NCBI GenBank assembly: GCA_024516155.1
Contig: JAJJXM010000140.1
Span: 1 to 38,064, forward strand
Length of the DNA: 38,064 bases
Source of the DNA: Pyronema omphalodes
Taxonomy: Eukaryota > Ascomycota > Pezizomycetes > Pezizales > Pyronemataceae
Direction of reading: 5' to 3'
Program-made: the position numbers and the translations under genes
The notes under the pieces: model-generated
Database searches by the model: none
Seen by the model: the letters and a program-made list of their open reading frames with translations, nothing else
Told to the model about the DNA's origin: nothing
Shown here: positions 1 to 9,576 of the stretch, piece by piece
Layout of the letters: the number at the start of each line of letters is the position of its first letter
Numbering within the stretch: position 1 is the stretch's first letter

Positions 1-649
1 TTTTGGTTTGTGACCGTGCGCGCACAGCTAGGGTTAGGGTCACGGACGCACGCGCACGATTAGGGTCACGGTAGCGCGCGCGTGACTTTGCTCAGGGTTA
101 CGTTAGCGCGCACGCGAAGTACGCTATCGCGCACGCGAGTCACGCTATCGCACACGTGAGATACGCTAACGAGCGCGCGACGAGGCTGTGCACGCAAACA
201 CGCTAATTTGGTACGAACGCGTTAGCGCGTCTAGAACGCGCAACCTCGACCGCATTGTTTACTTAGTTATTTTTCGTAAAAAATCTGCAAGTAGTGGCTC
301 GGCGTGTAAGGAGGAAAAATTGTATATAGGAGGATTGTTTCTTTGTTTGTTGATTTTGTTTTTCTTTTCTCCTTACACAGTTATTCGTTTATTTACAAAT
401 TCAAATACTTTGTCGTTCTTTGTTTACGTCCTCGTTTTCGTCCCCGTCTTTGGATCTCTTTGTCCCTTGAAATCTTAGTTTATTTCCTTAACTTCTAAAC
501 ACAGAAATCTCCAAGTTGATGCTCGACACAGCTTGAGAGATTGTAACGTTGAAGTTATTATAAGGATATCTTCATTGAACTCAAGAGTGAATAATTGAGA
601 AGAGCCCTCAGGTTCTCCATCAGCTATCTCTCCCTTGTTCGCCGTTACA
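1..649 (+). repeat. LTR fragment, element-2 family (5' part outside window)
   Basis: This stretch aligns by eye with the last ~650 bp of the element-2 LTRs (12895-13545 and 19153-19803). It has the same TTAGGG-like motifs, the CGCG-rich repeats, a TATA-like box (TATATAGG at 323-330) and the terminal ...GTTACA at 649. It is more diverged than the two element-2 LTRs are from each other. The next base (650) lies inside an integrase gene on the opposite strand, so this is the right edge of an insertion. Whether it is a solo LTR or the 3' LTR of a full element cannot be told, because the left side is outside the window. A small open frame at 188-478 recurs in the element-2 LTR and is probably not a gene. 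Confidence 0.88.
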
Positions 650-975
650 CCTATCCGAAACAATGTCTGTTGGCAGCCCATGTAACTTCCAAATTTCTTT
701 TGCAAAGATTCTGACAAGGTCTGCAGTTGTCTGAAGTGGGCCATTTTTGAAAATGGTTCAACTACTACCTAGAGTTGATCACATCCATTTGATTCGGGTA
801 AGTCCGTAATAAAGTCCATGGCGATTGATTGCCATGGGGCATAAGGTAATTCCAAAGGTTGAAGTAATCCGTACTTCAGGTGCCGTGCCTTTTTGTCTTT
901 TTGACATTCCATACAACTCTTCACATAATTTATTATTCCTTCTTCCATCTTCGGTCACCAACAGTTTCTTCAAAT
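650..975 (-). pseudogene. Integrase core fragment of element 1
   Basis: On the minus strand the conserved integrase block APWQSIAMDFITDLPESNGC is readable around 782-841 and carries the first catalytic Asp (MDF). It is followed by DQL, then a TAG where the family has Trp, then VVVEPFSKMAHF. A further one-base shift is needed to read KLHGLPTDIVSDR, which ends exactly at the inserted LTR. So the second catalytic Asp (SDR) is the last recognisable codon, and the DDE Glu and all C-terminal parts are missing. This is a dead fragment with one nonsense change, at least one frameshift and an insertion. Confidence 0.8.
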
Positions 976-2094
976 TAGTTCAATAGTTCTATCTTGTCCG
1001 AAGTGACCTGCAATTCTCGAGTCATGTTCGGATTCAAGAATCGTATTTACCAAATCCTTTGGTACCCATAGTTTTTCTTTTCGATAGAGAATGCAATCTT
1101 CTATCGTCAGTGGTTCCTTTATTTTCTTCATTGCCTCCACGTACATCTGGTCCAGTTTTCCAGCTTCCTTCACCATCTTGACAAATTCTGCTGACCATTT
1201 AACCAAAGGAATAGAGGAAAGACGTGCCGAAGAAATAATAAAAGATGTTCCTGCTCCAGCAGTGCTGATTGACGAAATCGATGCAAAATGGCTTTGATGC
1301 AAGATCGTCGTAATCGGCTGATCTTCAGCTCTCCCCTTTACAGGGCGGAACTCCGGACGCCTAGATAAAGCATCAGGTTTCGCAGTCTTCACCCCAGGTC
1401 TGTAGTAAATTTTGAAGTCAACGCCAGCAAGCTCTTGAGCCCATCTAGCTTGACATCGATTGAGTACTTTTGTTGTTGTAAAGTACTCCAGGTTTTGGTG
1501 GTCGCGGTAGACTTCCACAGTAAACATTGCCCCTTCCAGATATCTTCTCCATACTTTAAATGAGTCCACAAACGCTAATAGATCTTTGTCGTGAATCTCA
1601 TAATTTATCTCAGCAGGAGTGAATTCTCTTGAATGGTAAGCAATTGGATGCCATTTTCCATCATCCCCTTTCTGGGATAGAACTGCGCCTAAAGCAAAAT
1701 CAGAAGCATCAGTTTCAACAATACAGACCTTTCTTGGATCAAAATGATGCAAGATTGGTGCTGTAGTGAATCGTCTCTTAAGCTCGTCAAATGCTAATTC
1801 CATAGCAACAGTCCATTCCCATTTCTTTGGGTCGCCTTTCGTTGATTCTGCAGGAGGACGACATATTCTTGAGAAGTCCTTAATGAATCTCCGATAGAAG
1901 TTAGCGAATCCAAGAAAGCCTGGCACTTGCTTGAACGACTTTGGGGGTTCCCATATAAGGACTGTTTCCACCTTGTCCTTAGCCATTTCAATCCCATTTT
2001 CGCTTATTATATATCCTAGAAATTCCACTTTCCTTTGTCCCCAGACACATTTTTCCGCTGATATAACCAAACCATTTTCTTCCAACCTTTTCAA
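970..2094 (-). pseudogene. RT thumb, RNase H and integrase N-terminus of element 1
   Basis: The frame begins inside the reverse transcriptase just after the YIDD region (RLEENGLVISAEKC, then FLGFANFYRRFIKDFS, the conserved Gypsy RT end). It continues through a Ty3-type RNase H (ETDASDFALGAVLSQ, YEIHDKDLLA, DHQNLEYF, PDALSRRP) and ends in the integrase zinc-binding region (HDSRIAGHFGQDRT). In the RNase H motif usually read TDH, the residue before DH is Arg, an atypical change. The frame closes at 970. Integrase resumes in another frame, which is one of several lesions in this element. In function it would be the C-terminal half of a Pol polyprotein that copies the element RNA. Confidence 0.82.
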
Positions 2095-2105
2095 TACCTC
2101 TTTAA

Positions 2106-3473
2106 CTAACTCATCATTCTTTTCCTCCGTCTCCGCATAGATGAGTACATCATCAATATACGCAATAATCCTTGATCCAACATGCCCCCAAAGATATGAT
2201 TCATCATATCTCGGAATGTGGCCGGAGCATTGCTCAACCCAAATGGCATAACCAAAAATTCATATAACCCATATCGGCACCTAAAAGCCGTTTTCCATTC
2301 ATCTCCTTCTTTTATTCTAATCAGATGGTATACATTCTTGAGATCCATCTTCGTAAATATTTTAGCTCCTCTAACCCTGTCTTGTGATTCTGACATGAGT
2401 GGGAGCGGGTATCGGTTGGCAATTGTTATTTTGTTTATGCCCCGATAGTCAACACATAACCGAAGACCTCTGCCATGGGCCTTTCGGACAAAGAGAATAG
2501 GAGCTGCTGCTGGCGACTTGGAAGGTCTAATTTTTCCAGTACGCAACATATCTTTCAGCCATTCTCTGAGTGTCTCGAGCTCAACTTCGTTAAGAGCGTA
2601 GACCGGTCCCCAAGGAGGAGTCTGTACTTCTTTTAGGTCAATAGCATGGTCGTAGTGTTTGTGTTTTGGAAGCCTATCTGCTGCTTCCTTTGTCATGATA
2701 TTGATCCAGCCACAAAACTTCTCAGGGACTTGTTGAAGTGCCTCTGATAATCCTTCTGTGGTGGATACGGATGAGATGTGACCTAGAATTAAGGCCTCTG
2801 GGTGGTCGAGTACATGTTTGTCGACCTGGAGGGAGAAGGCACCGGCTTGCGCCTTAGTGCACTTCTCTTCGCAATGTGAGGAGGTGAATGAGATCTGGTT
2901 TTGATCTCCCCAGAGGTTGCAAGGCTGATGTTGTGCCATCCACCAGTAAGGGAGGATAGCATCGCAGTCGCTATCAAGTGGTGCGATTTCGAATGATTCT
3001 GCAGCAAAGTGGCTCTTATGCTGCAAAAGGAATGGAACCGTGAAGAATACTCCTGCTCCAGCAACTATTTCATTGTTAAAGTTGCAAATTTGGAGTGGGG
3101 TGTCTCTTTTAACGGTTGGGACTTTGTATTTGTGGACAAAGGCTTTGTCCAGGAGGGTGGCAGTGGAGCCTGTATCTAAGAGGACTCTCACTGTGCGTGG
3201 TTGATTCTTGGACCAATTGAGACCCATATTGATTATTGGTCTCGGTCCATGGTGAGGAGGAGTTGGTGCTAATTCCTTAGTTCCCGGACTTGCATCTCCG
3301 TCGTCTGATTGTCGACTCTTAGTCCTGGTCGCCTCAAGGCTGTCCATTGTTTTCCTTTTTGCTCCTGCACATTTCCCAATTAATGCGTCTGTATCCATTT
3401 CCTCCTCGGGTGACGCCTCCCTAGAGGACTTCAAAAATCCGATTCCATATTTTGATCTTCCTCCAATTCCCAT
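2106..3473 (-). pseudogene. Protease and RT fingers/palm of element 1
   Basis: The frame contains a retropepsin motif (VLLDTGSTATLLD, with the standard DTG), then the Gypsy RT N-terminal blocks (HYDHAIDL, SPAAAPILFVRK, RLCVDYRGINK, NRYPLPLM, WKTAFRCRYG, MPFGLSNAPATF). It shifts frame just before the catalytic YIDD. The codons for IAYIDDVLIY are present near 2130-2160 but in another frame, consistent with a single-base loss. The first ~13 residues after the apparent start are probably also out of frame: the upstream frame (MPDAQPRIWELEEDQ) reads more naturally and must shift into this one near 3430. So gag-pol was longer and continuous. Confidence 0.82.
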
Positions 3474-4045
3474 ATCCTAGGCTGCGCATCAGGCATGTCC
3501 ATATCGTCATTATCCTGCCTTACTGCAGCAGTTTTAGCCTTCTTTTTTTCCTTAGGCTTTTCTTGTTCCTCAATTTTCGTTATCATCACGCTTCCTCTTC
3601 CCTGAAGAAGCTACCTTTCCATCCTTTGTCAGCTCCGTTCCCCCAACTGTCATTGTTGCGTAACCGTCATACATCTTATGCCCAGAACGACCACAACGCC
3701 AACAGTCTGCCTTTTCCTTTCTGTGTTTATTAATTTCAGCTTGGGGTACTCCTTGTAAAGCCTCCCTTCCTGAGGCATAAACCGCCGGTTTTTCTGACTT
3801 TTTTCCAGCAAAACTTTCTTATCCCTTTTCTCCTTAAATCTGTCTTTCTGCTGAACCTCCTTAGGGCGCACATTTCCCTTATGTTTATTTTGATCCTTTG
3901 TACGATCCTCTCGTACCTCCAGAGTCCGCTTCTTCGAACCCTTCAATTCCTCTTCTAATTCTTCAACAACATGTTCAGCATCTTTTACTGCATCAATCAT
4001 CTCTTCGTCATCAGTTGGGATACCCCCACATCTCTGATAAACCAT
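3474..4045 (-). pseudogene. Gag C-terminal region with damaged CCHC knuckle (element 1)
   Basis: After the main gag frame ends at 4011, a shifted frame continues the protein with acidic/basic residues (DDEEMIDAVKDAEHVVEELE, then a Lys/Arg-rich stretch). Near 3668-3700 a nucleocapsid-type zinc knuckle can be read in yet another frame: C-WR-C-GRSG-H-KMYD-G. The final Cys of CX2CX4HX4C is replaced by Gly (GGT instead of TGT). So there is a frameshift at each end and a lost zinc ligand. The domain normally binds retrotransposon RNA for packaging. Confidence 0.7.
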
Positions 4046-5561
4046 TTTTTTTAATTGCAGGTGTCATCGCCTCCCAGATGACATTCCTATACATGGGACC
4101 AATGGCCCCAACCCTCATATTCAGATCCTCCCATTTGGTGATGTAATCGTCAATATCTCCATCGTATTGGAGTGCAGTGATTCTTTTAACGTCTTTTTGG
4201 GCCTCTCGCCTGTCCTCGAATCTAGTCTCACTTGCACTTGAAAATGCAACCCAAGTGTGCCTTAATCCTTGTCGTTGAATATTTTTCCTTCTTTCTTGGT
4301 GCCAGCTCAATGCCTTATGTGTGAGCAAGCTTCCAACCCATTTAACCTGGTCGTCTTCATCTGGAAATGTTTTTGTATAAGTTTCAATATAATCCTTAAC
4401 AGACATCCACCATGTTCTGAATAATGTTTTATCTTTTCCACTAAAAAACTGTGGTGCCTTCATTTCAGGCATCTTGGGCCTTTTCGGTCCATCAGGTTCT
4501 GATCGTTGCAATTTTTTAACCAGTGACTCCAAGAATGCCTCTGTCGCATTCTTTGCCTCTGGATTTCTTTCCTTCTGTTTTTCTTTGTGCTCCAGGCGCT
4601 TCCTTTCCAATGCTTTTCTGATATAATTATCATCTGAGTCTTCGTCGTCTGAAGGGTCAGATGGGGGTGGTGGAGGTCGCAGAAATCTACCTCCAGGTGG
4701 CTTTCCTCCACCGTTTCCTTGACCAATGTCCAGAGATCCATCCTCTGATGGTGGTAAGGGGAACTCTGGCGCTTTGCCAAGGGAAGGGGGTTTGGGGGTC
4801 ATCTCCTCATGCATAGACTCGGTGAGAGACTTTGCATCGAAATTTTCCTTCTTCTGGCTTTTCGACATGACAAGGTTGATGACCTTGTTGACCAGGTCCA
4901 ATTTCTCCTCCTTCCTTTGTTCCTCGTAGTCAAGTACGCGCTGTTGATGTGTTTCCTCAACTATGCAAAGAGCCTCAATACGCCAGTCCCATTGCTCATC
5001 GTCTTGTTGTCTAATGGCATCCCGAATGTTCTTCTCGAATGCCCATCTTTCGATTTCTCTGTTAATGTCCCTCTGCCTCTGAGCAAAGGCTTCGAGAATG
5101 GCATTCGTCGTTTGTATACCCTGGTTTAATCACTCAGCAGCTGCTTGATTCGCTGCTTCCATTGACTTTGCATCTGTAGCAAGGTCGCCAATTGTCTTCC
5201 ACACTTGCCCAGCAGATTCATTGCTGGCTTGAACTAGCCGCGAAACAGTTTGGACGTTGACCTCCTTGTCCAAGTTCCCCTTTTTTGCCACAACATCATA
5301 GGCTTTCTGCATGCCTTGAGCCATTTCCTGGTATAAACCCTTCATCTGTTGCAACTGTTCATTCATGGCAGCTCCTTCTCCGGCTGCCTCAATCAAATTT
5401 TCGATATCCCCTTCTGTGGCATTCAGCCTTTCCATCATCAAAACCACCCATTCAGGAAAATCGCCTGTATTGATCGTTGTTCTATGAAGGACCCGTGCTG
5501 GTCCCCGAGTAGTGACCACATCCCTTGAACGAGGACCGGTAATGCTGGTGGTGTTACCCAT
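4011..5561 (-). pseudogene. gag: Gag of element 1 (one in-frame stop)
   Basis: One frame runs from ATG at 5561 to a stop at 4011 and is broken only by a TGA at 5128-5130. The two halves are in the same frame and read as one protein of about 516 residues. The N-terminal half is helical and Gln/Glu-rich. The middle is proline-rich and acidic (RPPPPPSDPSDDEDSDD). The C-terminal half matches the retrotransposon Gag capsid pattern (APQFFSGKD...FRTWWMSVKDYIETYT, WHQERRK, FEDRREAQKDVKRITALQ, DIDDYITKWEDL). Gag would form the virus-like particle in the cytoplasm. The start may lie further upstream: another frame opens at 5713 and could join by a frameshift. Confidence 0.75.
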
Positions 5562-5879
5562 AGGAGCATCGAGACTGTCATCGTGACCGGCAGGTCCAGC
5601 AATTCTGCGTCAGGCCATTGCTTGTTGATTGGATTGTTCTGTAATTTGTTTTTGGAGGGTTTGGATTGTCGTATTGCCCTAGAAAAGGGTCTTCCGTATT
5701 CGTGTCGATTCATAAACTTGGTAGCTTGTAGCCTTAAGTTTATAGTGTGAACCTGGGCACAGTCCTAACTATGCAGAGGCTTTTCCGGTTGTATCTGAAG
5801 TTCTCTGTCTTGATGTAGACAGACACTTCGTCCTCAAGAACTAATAGAACTTATTCCAAAGATAAGCTAGGAAGAGAAT
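5562..5879 (-). other. Element 1 leader between 5' LTR and gag
   Basis: This is about 320 bp of untranslated leader, where the primer-binding site should be (next to 5880). I see no TGG-initiated tRNA-complementary site immediately after the LTR end. A frame opening at 5713 (MNRHEYGRPFSRAIRQ) may be a displaced gag N-terminus. Nothing else is recognisable. Confidence 0.45.
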
Positions 5880-7130
5880 TAACCGATCACAGGCCGAATA
5901 AACTTAAGGGTCGTCTTCGGAGGTATTCGTTGGTGTAGATGTGGTATCGTCGTGTATGGGATCAATGGATGATGATGGAGGAGACAGAGGGAAGACATAG
6001 GGTCTTTTATAGACTTTCGTCTACAAGTTCGCCCAGCCTTCCTTGGGGAACCAACTGCCAAACTGAGCTTAGGAGATAAGACATGGGTCAAAGCTGTGAC
6101 GCATCTGCTGAGGCTTGCATTATCCTAAGCGCGCAATTCAGTTAATTGCTCACTTGCATCATGCTCGCCCTGGTCAGATTAATCCTTGAAATAGCTCACC
6201 GTACTACCACACCTTCCAATGAGGTGCTGGGGTTATGAGTCACACCGGAGGGCAACTCCGTCTGACTGCATTATGCATGAACTCTTGTGATAATGACGCA
6301 TGAGTCATTTATCGGATGAGTCGCGCCATCATAGATCTCCCTTTAGAATCTCGATTGCAAGTAGAGGTCACTGACATCATATGGCATCCTGATGCCCTAC
6401 CGGAGTGGATCACTCCGTCACGTTCCTGTGTGATGTCATATGTGCCCCACCTGCGCACGCTTGCGCGCAGCCACACCCTTGTGTGGATGCAAACACCGTC
6501 CTGTTCCAAGTTGGCAGGTCTAGGCCCAAGGACGCGCCATATCAGTTCCATCAAACAGGTTTCCTGGATGGAGTTCCCTGCTGGACGTCGTCTCATGCTG
6601 ATGCATTGTTGACCCTTGTCCTGCATTCCACTCCTGTTTCCTGACTAGACTCTGCCTTATCTCTTCGCCCAACAGTTCACCCAACTTGTAACACCCGATG
6701 ACACCCTTGCGCGGCATCTGCATCTTCTTGGAATCTCCTGTTCCTATGCAGCCCCTATCGTAGCCGTGTATTGCCGAATACTCCTCAGGTATAAGGAGGT
6801 GACCTTTCCTCGTCTTCTTCGTTCTCCATCAGCGTCGTTCGTAGTTGTCTCAAGGGTAAGTCGAAACCCTTGAGGTAAGTGTTCCTTCCCCTTCACCGTC
6901 CCGAGTCCTCCCAAAGTGACAGTGAATAATAGTTTCGACGCCTCGGGCCGGGATTCTCGTGAGGGCCTATCGGAAAGTCACGAATCACGTGACGTGGCTG
7001 GCCGGATCTCCTCTGGGGGTTCCGGCCCGGGATACTAACTCAATTATTCATTCTCCTGTCGAGTCTGACATATTCTCCATAGCGTTATATATGATACCTA
7101 TTCTATTCTCACACATTATAGGGTGTGAGA
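5880..7130 (-). repeat. LTR A: 5' LTR of element 1 (~1251 bp)
   Basis: It aligns along its whole length with the repeat at 9403-10737. On the minus strand it begins TCTCACACCC (the other copy has TGTCACACCC) and ends near CCTGTGATCGGTTA. It sits directly upstream of the gag leader and in the right orientation to be the 5' LTR. Its start has lost the canonical TG and its end the canonical CA, so it is old. It contains a 9-bp inverted repeat at 6849-6874. Confidence 0.82.
6849..6874. repeat. Hairpin in LTR A with compensatory change
   Basis: CTCAAGGGT (6849-6857) is perfectly complementary to ACCCTTGAG (6866-6874) across the 8-nt loop AAGTCGAA. The matching place in LTR B keeps the loop and a 6-bp stem although one base pair has flipped. 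Confidence 0.7.
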
Positions 7131-7536
7131 GGAGTTTACGGATGTGGTTAGTGAGTTCGGCGATGTGGCGTTCGAGTTGGGCAATACGGTTGGCGCTAGT
7201 AATATGAGCGTTGGCGAAGGCGTTTTCCATACGGTCAAAGCGGGCGAGGATCTGCTTCAGGAAGGTGGGGTTGGTGGTGTCAAACATGGTGAGGCGGTTG
7301 GTGTCGTCCGGGGCAGTGTTGCTGAGGCGCTTGCGGGGGGAGATAGTGCCGGTAGCAAGAATGCGTTCTGGTGCCGGAGTTCCGAGGCGAGCAGGAGTAG
7401 GGGAGAAAAGGTCAGACTGTGGGGGTTGAGTGAGGGAGGCAGCAGGGGCGGCAGAGGCGGCGCATTGCTGCTGCTGTTGTTGTTGCTGGGAGAACAAAGT
7501 GGTGAGATTTTGCTGGGACATTGTGTTCCCAAGCAA
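7131..7536 (-). pseudogene. LINE B ORF1 N-terminal fragment
   Basis: The fragment starts near MSQQNLTTLFSQQQ and has a polyglutamine run, a Pro/Ser/Ala-rich segment, then a helical, coiled-coil-like part (RIAQLERHIAELTNHIRKLL). The last residues before 7048 are encoded by LTR A and are not part of the gene. The pattern resembles the LINE A ORF1 N-terminus (TNRMRELQTQVTSITAELNH). ORF1 proteins of such LINEs bind the element RNA. No zinc knuckle remains. CAG-rich codons make the Gln run. Confidence 0.6.
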
Positions 7537-7599
7537 AGGAGAAAGTGAAAAGTGAGAAGCAATAAATGAGGCTGTGCAACCTCAGACCGGGAAGTAAAC
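7131..7599 (-). mobile_element. LINE B: 5' stub, interrupted by element 1
   Basis: It starts on the minus strand with GATTAGTTTACTTCCC at about 7599 and carries the N-terminal part of a LINE ORF1 until the LTR A edge at 7130. The rest of the LINE is not seen on the other side, because element 1 runs out of the window. The 5' sequence matches the start of LINE A at about 9407 (GATTAGTTTACTTTCG), so both belong to one family or close relatives. Confidence 0.65.
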
Positions 7600-7852
7600 T
7601 AATCTGATTTTTCTTTATTGCGACTAGAGCTACTATGGCTATTGCGCTCCACCTACTTCATGCGAATACCCTGCGACACCGCAGTTGCTCTGGGATGCAA
7701 CCACCCGCGCGACCTATAATACTATGTACAGGAGATCCGGCTAGTACCAGGGTATTTCAAACAAAACAGAAACAAAAACAGAAACAAAACATATACACCC
7801 TACAAAGGAAACCTAAACTAGGCCTTCAAAACAGAAACAAACAAAGGAGAAG
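7600..7852 (-). other. 3' non-coding tail of LINE A
   Basis: On the minus strand this is T-rich with TTTGTTTCTGTTTT-like repeats (7760-7840). It ends in AATAAAGAAAAATCA directly against the 5' end of LINE B. I see no conserved ORF2 remnant in it. Confidence 0.5.
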
Positions 7853-9382
7853 CTACGATTTACGCGGGTAAAGTGGGGAGTTTATGAGGTGTGGTAAGAT
7901 ATTTGTGTAGTGTTTAGAGCTCGCGCTCCATAGACAAATTGTTATCAGTGTCAGGGGCCTTGCCTTTCCCGGCCGGGCGATGTTCGATCCGTGCGGGGCA
8001 AAGCGTATACGGGCTGTGTGAGCAGCACTGCACAGAGCGCATTTCATAGGTGGGTGGGTGCAGGACTTTCCGGCGCGACAACTGGGGACAGGGCATTGGT
8101 GGTCCTTGGTGCTTTGTGGTTGGGCGCAGATAGCGCAAGTGGGTTTCTCTAGTTTGCAGAGAGCGGTGCGGTGGCCATAAGCTTGGCAGTTGCGGCATTG
8201 TGTGGATGGCATCCATGAGAAGTATTCTGTAATACGGCATTTGCGATTACAGAGAAGGAGGGTGTTGGTGCCGATTTGGTTGAGGTTGACTACACCGCTA
8301 AGGGCAATCACCATTGTTGAGGCTTGTTTGTTGAGGTGGCAGTCTGCTGGAACTAGCCAGCGGGGCTCTTGCATAAGTCGGAGGGTGGGGTAGGTCGCTT
8401 CGATAAGCCGTTTCATGGCAGGGCCCGTGGTGTCGGTTGGAATGTTGTGGACAAGGAATTTCGTCCAGCGGCTATTGGTGGTTCCGGAGATGGGATTCAT
8501 GTAATGGATTTCGGTGAGAAGTATCTGCATGTATGGCCCGTATGCAGAGGCAGGGGTAGAAGGATTGGTTGTCAACACAAATTTATTGTGATCATTGAAC
8601 CTGGCTAGAATTTAGGGCGGGAGAAGGATGGCCTTGGATTGGATGAGGGTGTCGTTGATATGGGATAGCATAATAGTTGCTACCTTTTCTCGACTAGTGG
8701 TGGTTTTTGTGTTGTCTAGTGTGATGATAAGTTCCCTTTCGATGCGGGGAAGGGCTTTCGGGATGATGGTGGCCGGGGTCTGTTTCTTCTTCTTTCGGGA
8801 CACAGTCGTAGATTGTTGGTTCCTGCCTTCGACTGATGCGCTGACGCGTTCAGCCCAGGTGAGGTTGATGGTGGTTGGTCTCTGTGGCTTGGGGGCGGCT
8901 GTGGTGGAGGTCCGGTCGGTGGACCTTCCCCTTTCAGTAGGGTTGCCGGGTTGTATGTGGGGTGCAGGGGTAGCCGTGAGTTGTCGGCGCGTATGGTTCA
9001 GCTCAGCTGTTATGGAGGTGACTTGTGTTTGGAGTTCGCGCATGCGGTTGGTGCTGGTGGCTTGTGAAGATAGCAAGGCTTTCTCCATTCGCTGGACTTG
9101 TAGGGAAAGCTGGAGGAGGAGGAGTTGGCGATCGGGTTTGGCGAGTGACACTCCGGCTGTGGCTGGTCTGGGTTCGTTATCAGCGGGTGGGACAGTGGGG
9201 CGTTTACGCGCTCCACTAGGTGTTGGTGTGGATCTTTCCGGGGATGGTGGTGGAGGGGACCCGACGTTAACGGTGTTCCTGAACCTGAAAGTGTCGAGAT
9301 TGCGTTGAGACCAGATGAACGTGTTCTCAAGAAGATAAAGAGAGGAGTCTGCGCAACTACAGACGAGGAGGAAGGGCGGCAA
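7853..9382 (-). pseudogene. LINE A ORF1 with zinc knuckles (one in-frame stop)
   Basis: One frame of about 510 codons is broken only by a TAA at 8612-8614. The halves are in frame, so the ORF is otherwise continuous. The N-terminal half is Pro/Ser/Thr-rich with a helical heptad-like stretch (LLLLQLSLQVQRMEKALL...RMRELQTQVTSI). The C-terminal half has RNA-binding knuckles typical of Tad1/I-like LINE ORF1: CRNCQAYGHRTALC, CAICAQPQSTKDHQC and a third Cys cluster (CTHPPMKCALC). No clear ATG is seen at the very start, and the frame stays open back to the LTR B edge. The gene's true start is therefore uncertain. Confidence 0.72.
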
Positions 9383-9402
9383 GCACTGGATCGAAAGTAA
9401 AC

Positions 9403-9576
9403 TAATCGATCACAGGCCGAATAACCTTAAGGGTCTCTTCCTGAGGTATTGGTGTAGGATGGGAACGTCGTAACAAGAGATCAAGTTGCTGATCGATCAC
9501 AGGCCGAATAAACTCAAGGGTCTCTCTTGAGGTATTGGTCTTTGACAGGTAACGTCATAGGTAGAGATCAGGTTGC
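9403..9576. repeat. 87-bp tandem duplication at the LTR B terminus
   Basis: Units 9403-9489 and 9490-9576 share TCGATCACAGGCCGAATAA, the AAGGGTCTC block and the AGATCAxGTTGC ending. LTR A has one copy. The second unit begins with the palindrome TGATCGATCA, which gives the expected TG/CA terminus. Confidence 0.75.

Larger units (their letters stand above)
650..7130 (-). mobile_element. Element 1: decayed Ty3/Gypsy LTR retrotransposon
   Basis: Reading leftwards, the order is 5' LTR (5880-7130), leader, gag, CCHC knuckle, protease, reverse transcriptase, RNase H and integrase. That order is diagnostic of Ty3/Gypsy. The element is interrupted at 649/650 by the family-2 LTR, so its integrase end, any chromodomain and its 3' LTR lie outside the window. 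It carries stops and frameshifts in gag, RT and integrase, so it is inactive. It inserted into a LINE ORF1, whose reading frame stops at its LTR edge (7130/7131). Confidence 0.85.
7600..9402 (-). mobile_element. LINE A: ORF1-only (half) LINE
   Basis: On the minus strand it begins at the GATTAGTTTACTT motif (about 9395-9407, merging with the edge of LTR B) and contains one ORF1. About 250 bp of non-coding 3' sequence follows, ending in GCAATAAAGAAAAATCA, which includes an AATAAA polyadenylation-type signal. The next base starts the 5' motif of LINE B. There is no endonuclease or reverse transcriptase. So this is either an internally deleted LINE or a non-autonomous ORF1-only element that would depend on another element's ORF2. 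Confidence 0.6.

Noticed and set aside
188..478. Open frame with a hydrophobic segment inside the LTR, repeated at 13080-13415
   Set aside because: It sits wholly in LTR sequence, its end differs between copies through single-base indels, and it covers the TATA box and low-complexity T-rich DNA. Probably not a gene.
650..5600. Repeat-induced point mutation as the cause of element 1 decay
   Set aside because: A few G-to-A type stops exist, but most lesions are frameshifts, long frames survive, and element 2 is nearly intact. There is no strong C-to-T bias by eye; dinucleotide indices would be needed.
8628..9308. Long plus-strand frame opposite LINE A ORF1
   Set aside because: It is antisense to an ORF1 with clear zinc knuckles and helical region and arises from the GC-rich codon pattern; no motif in it.
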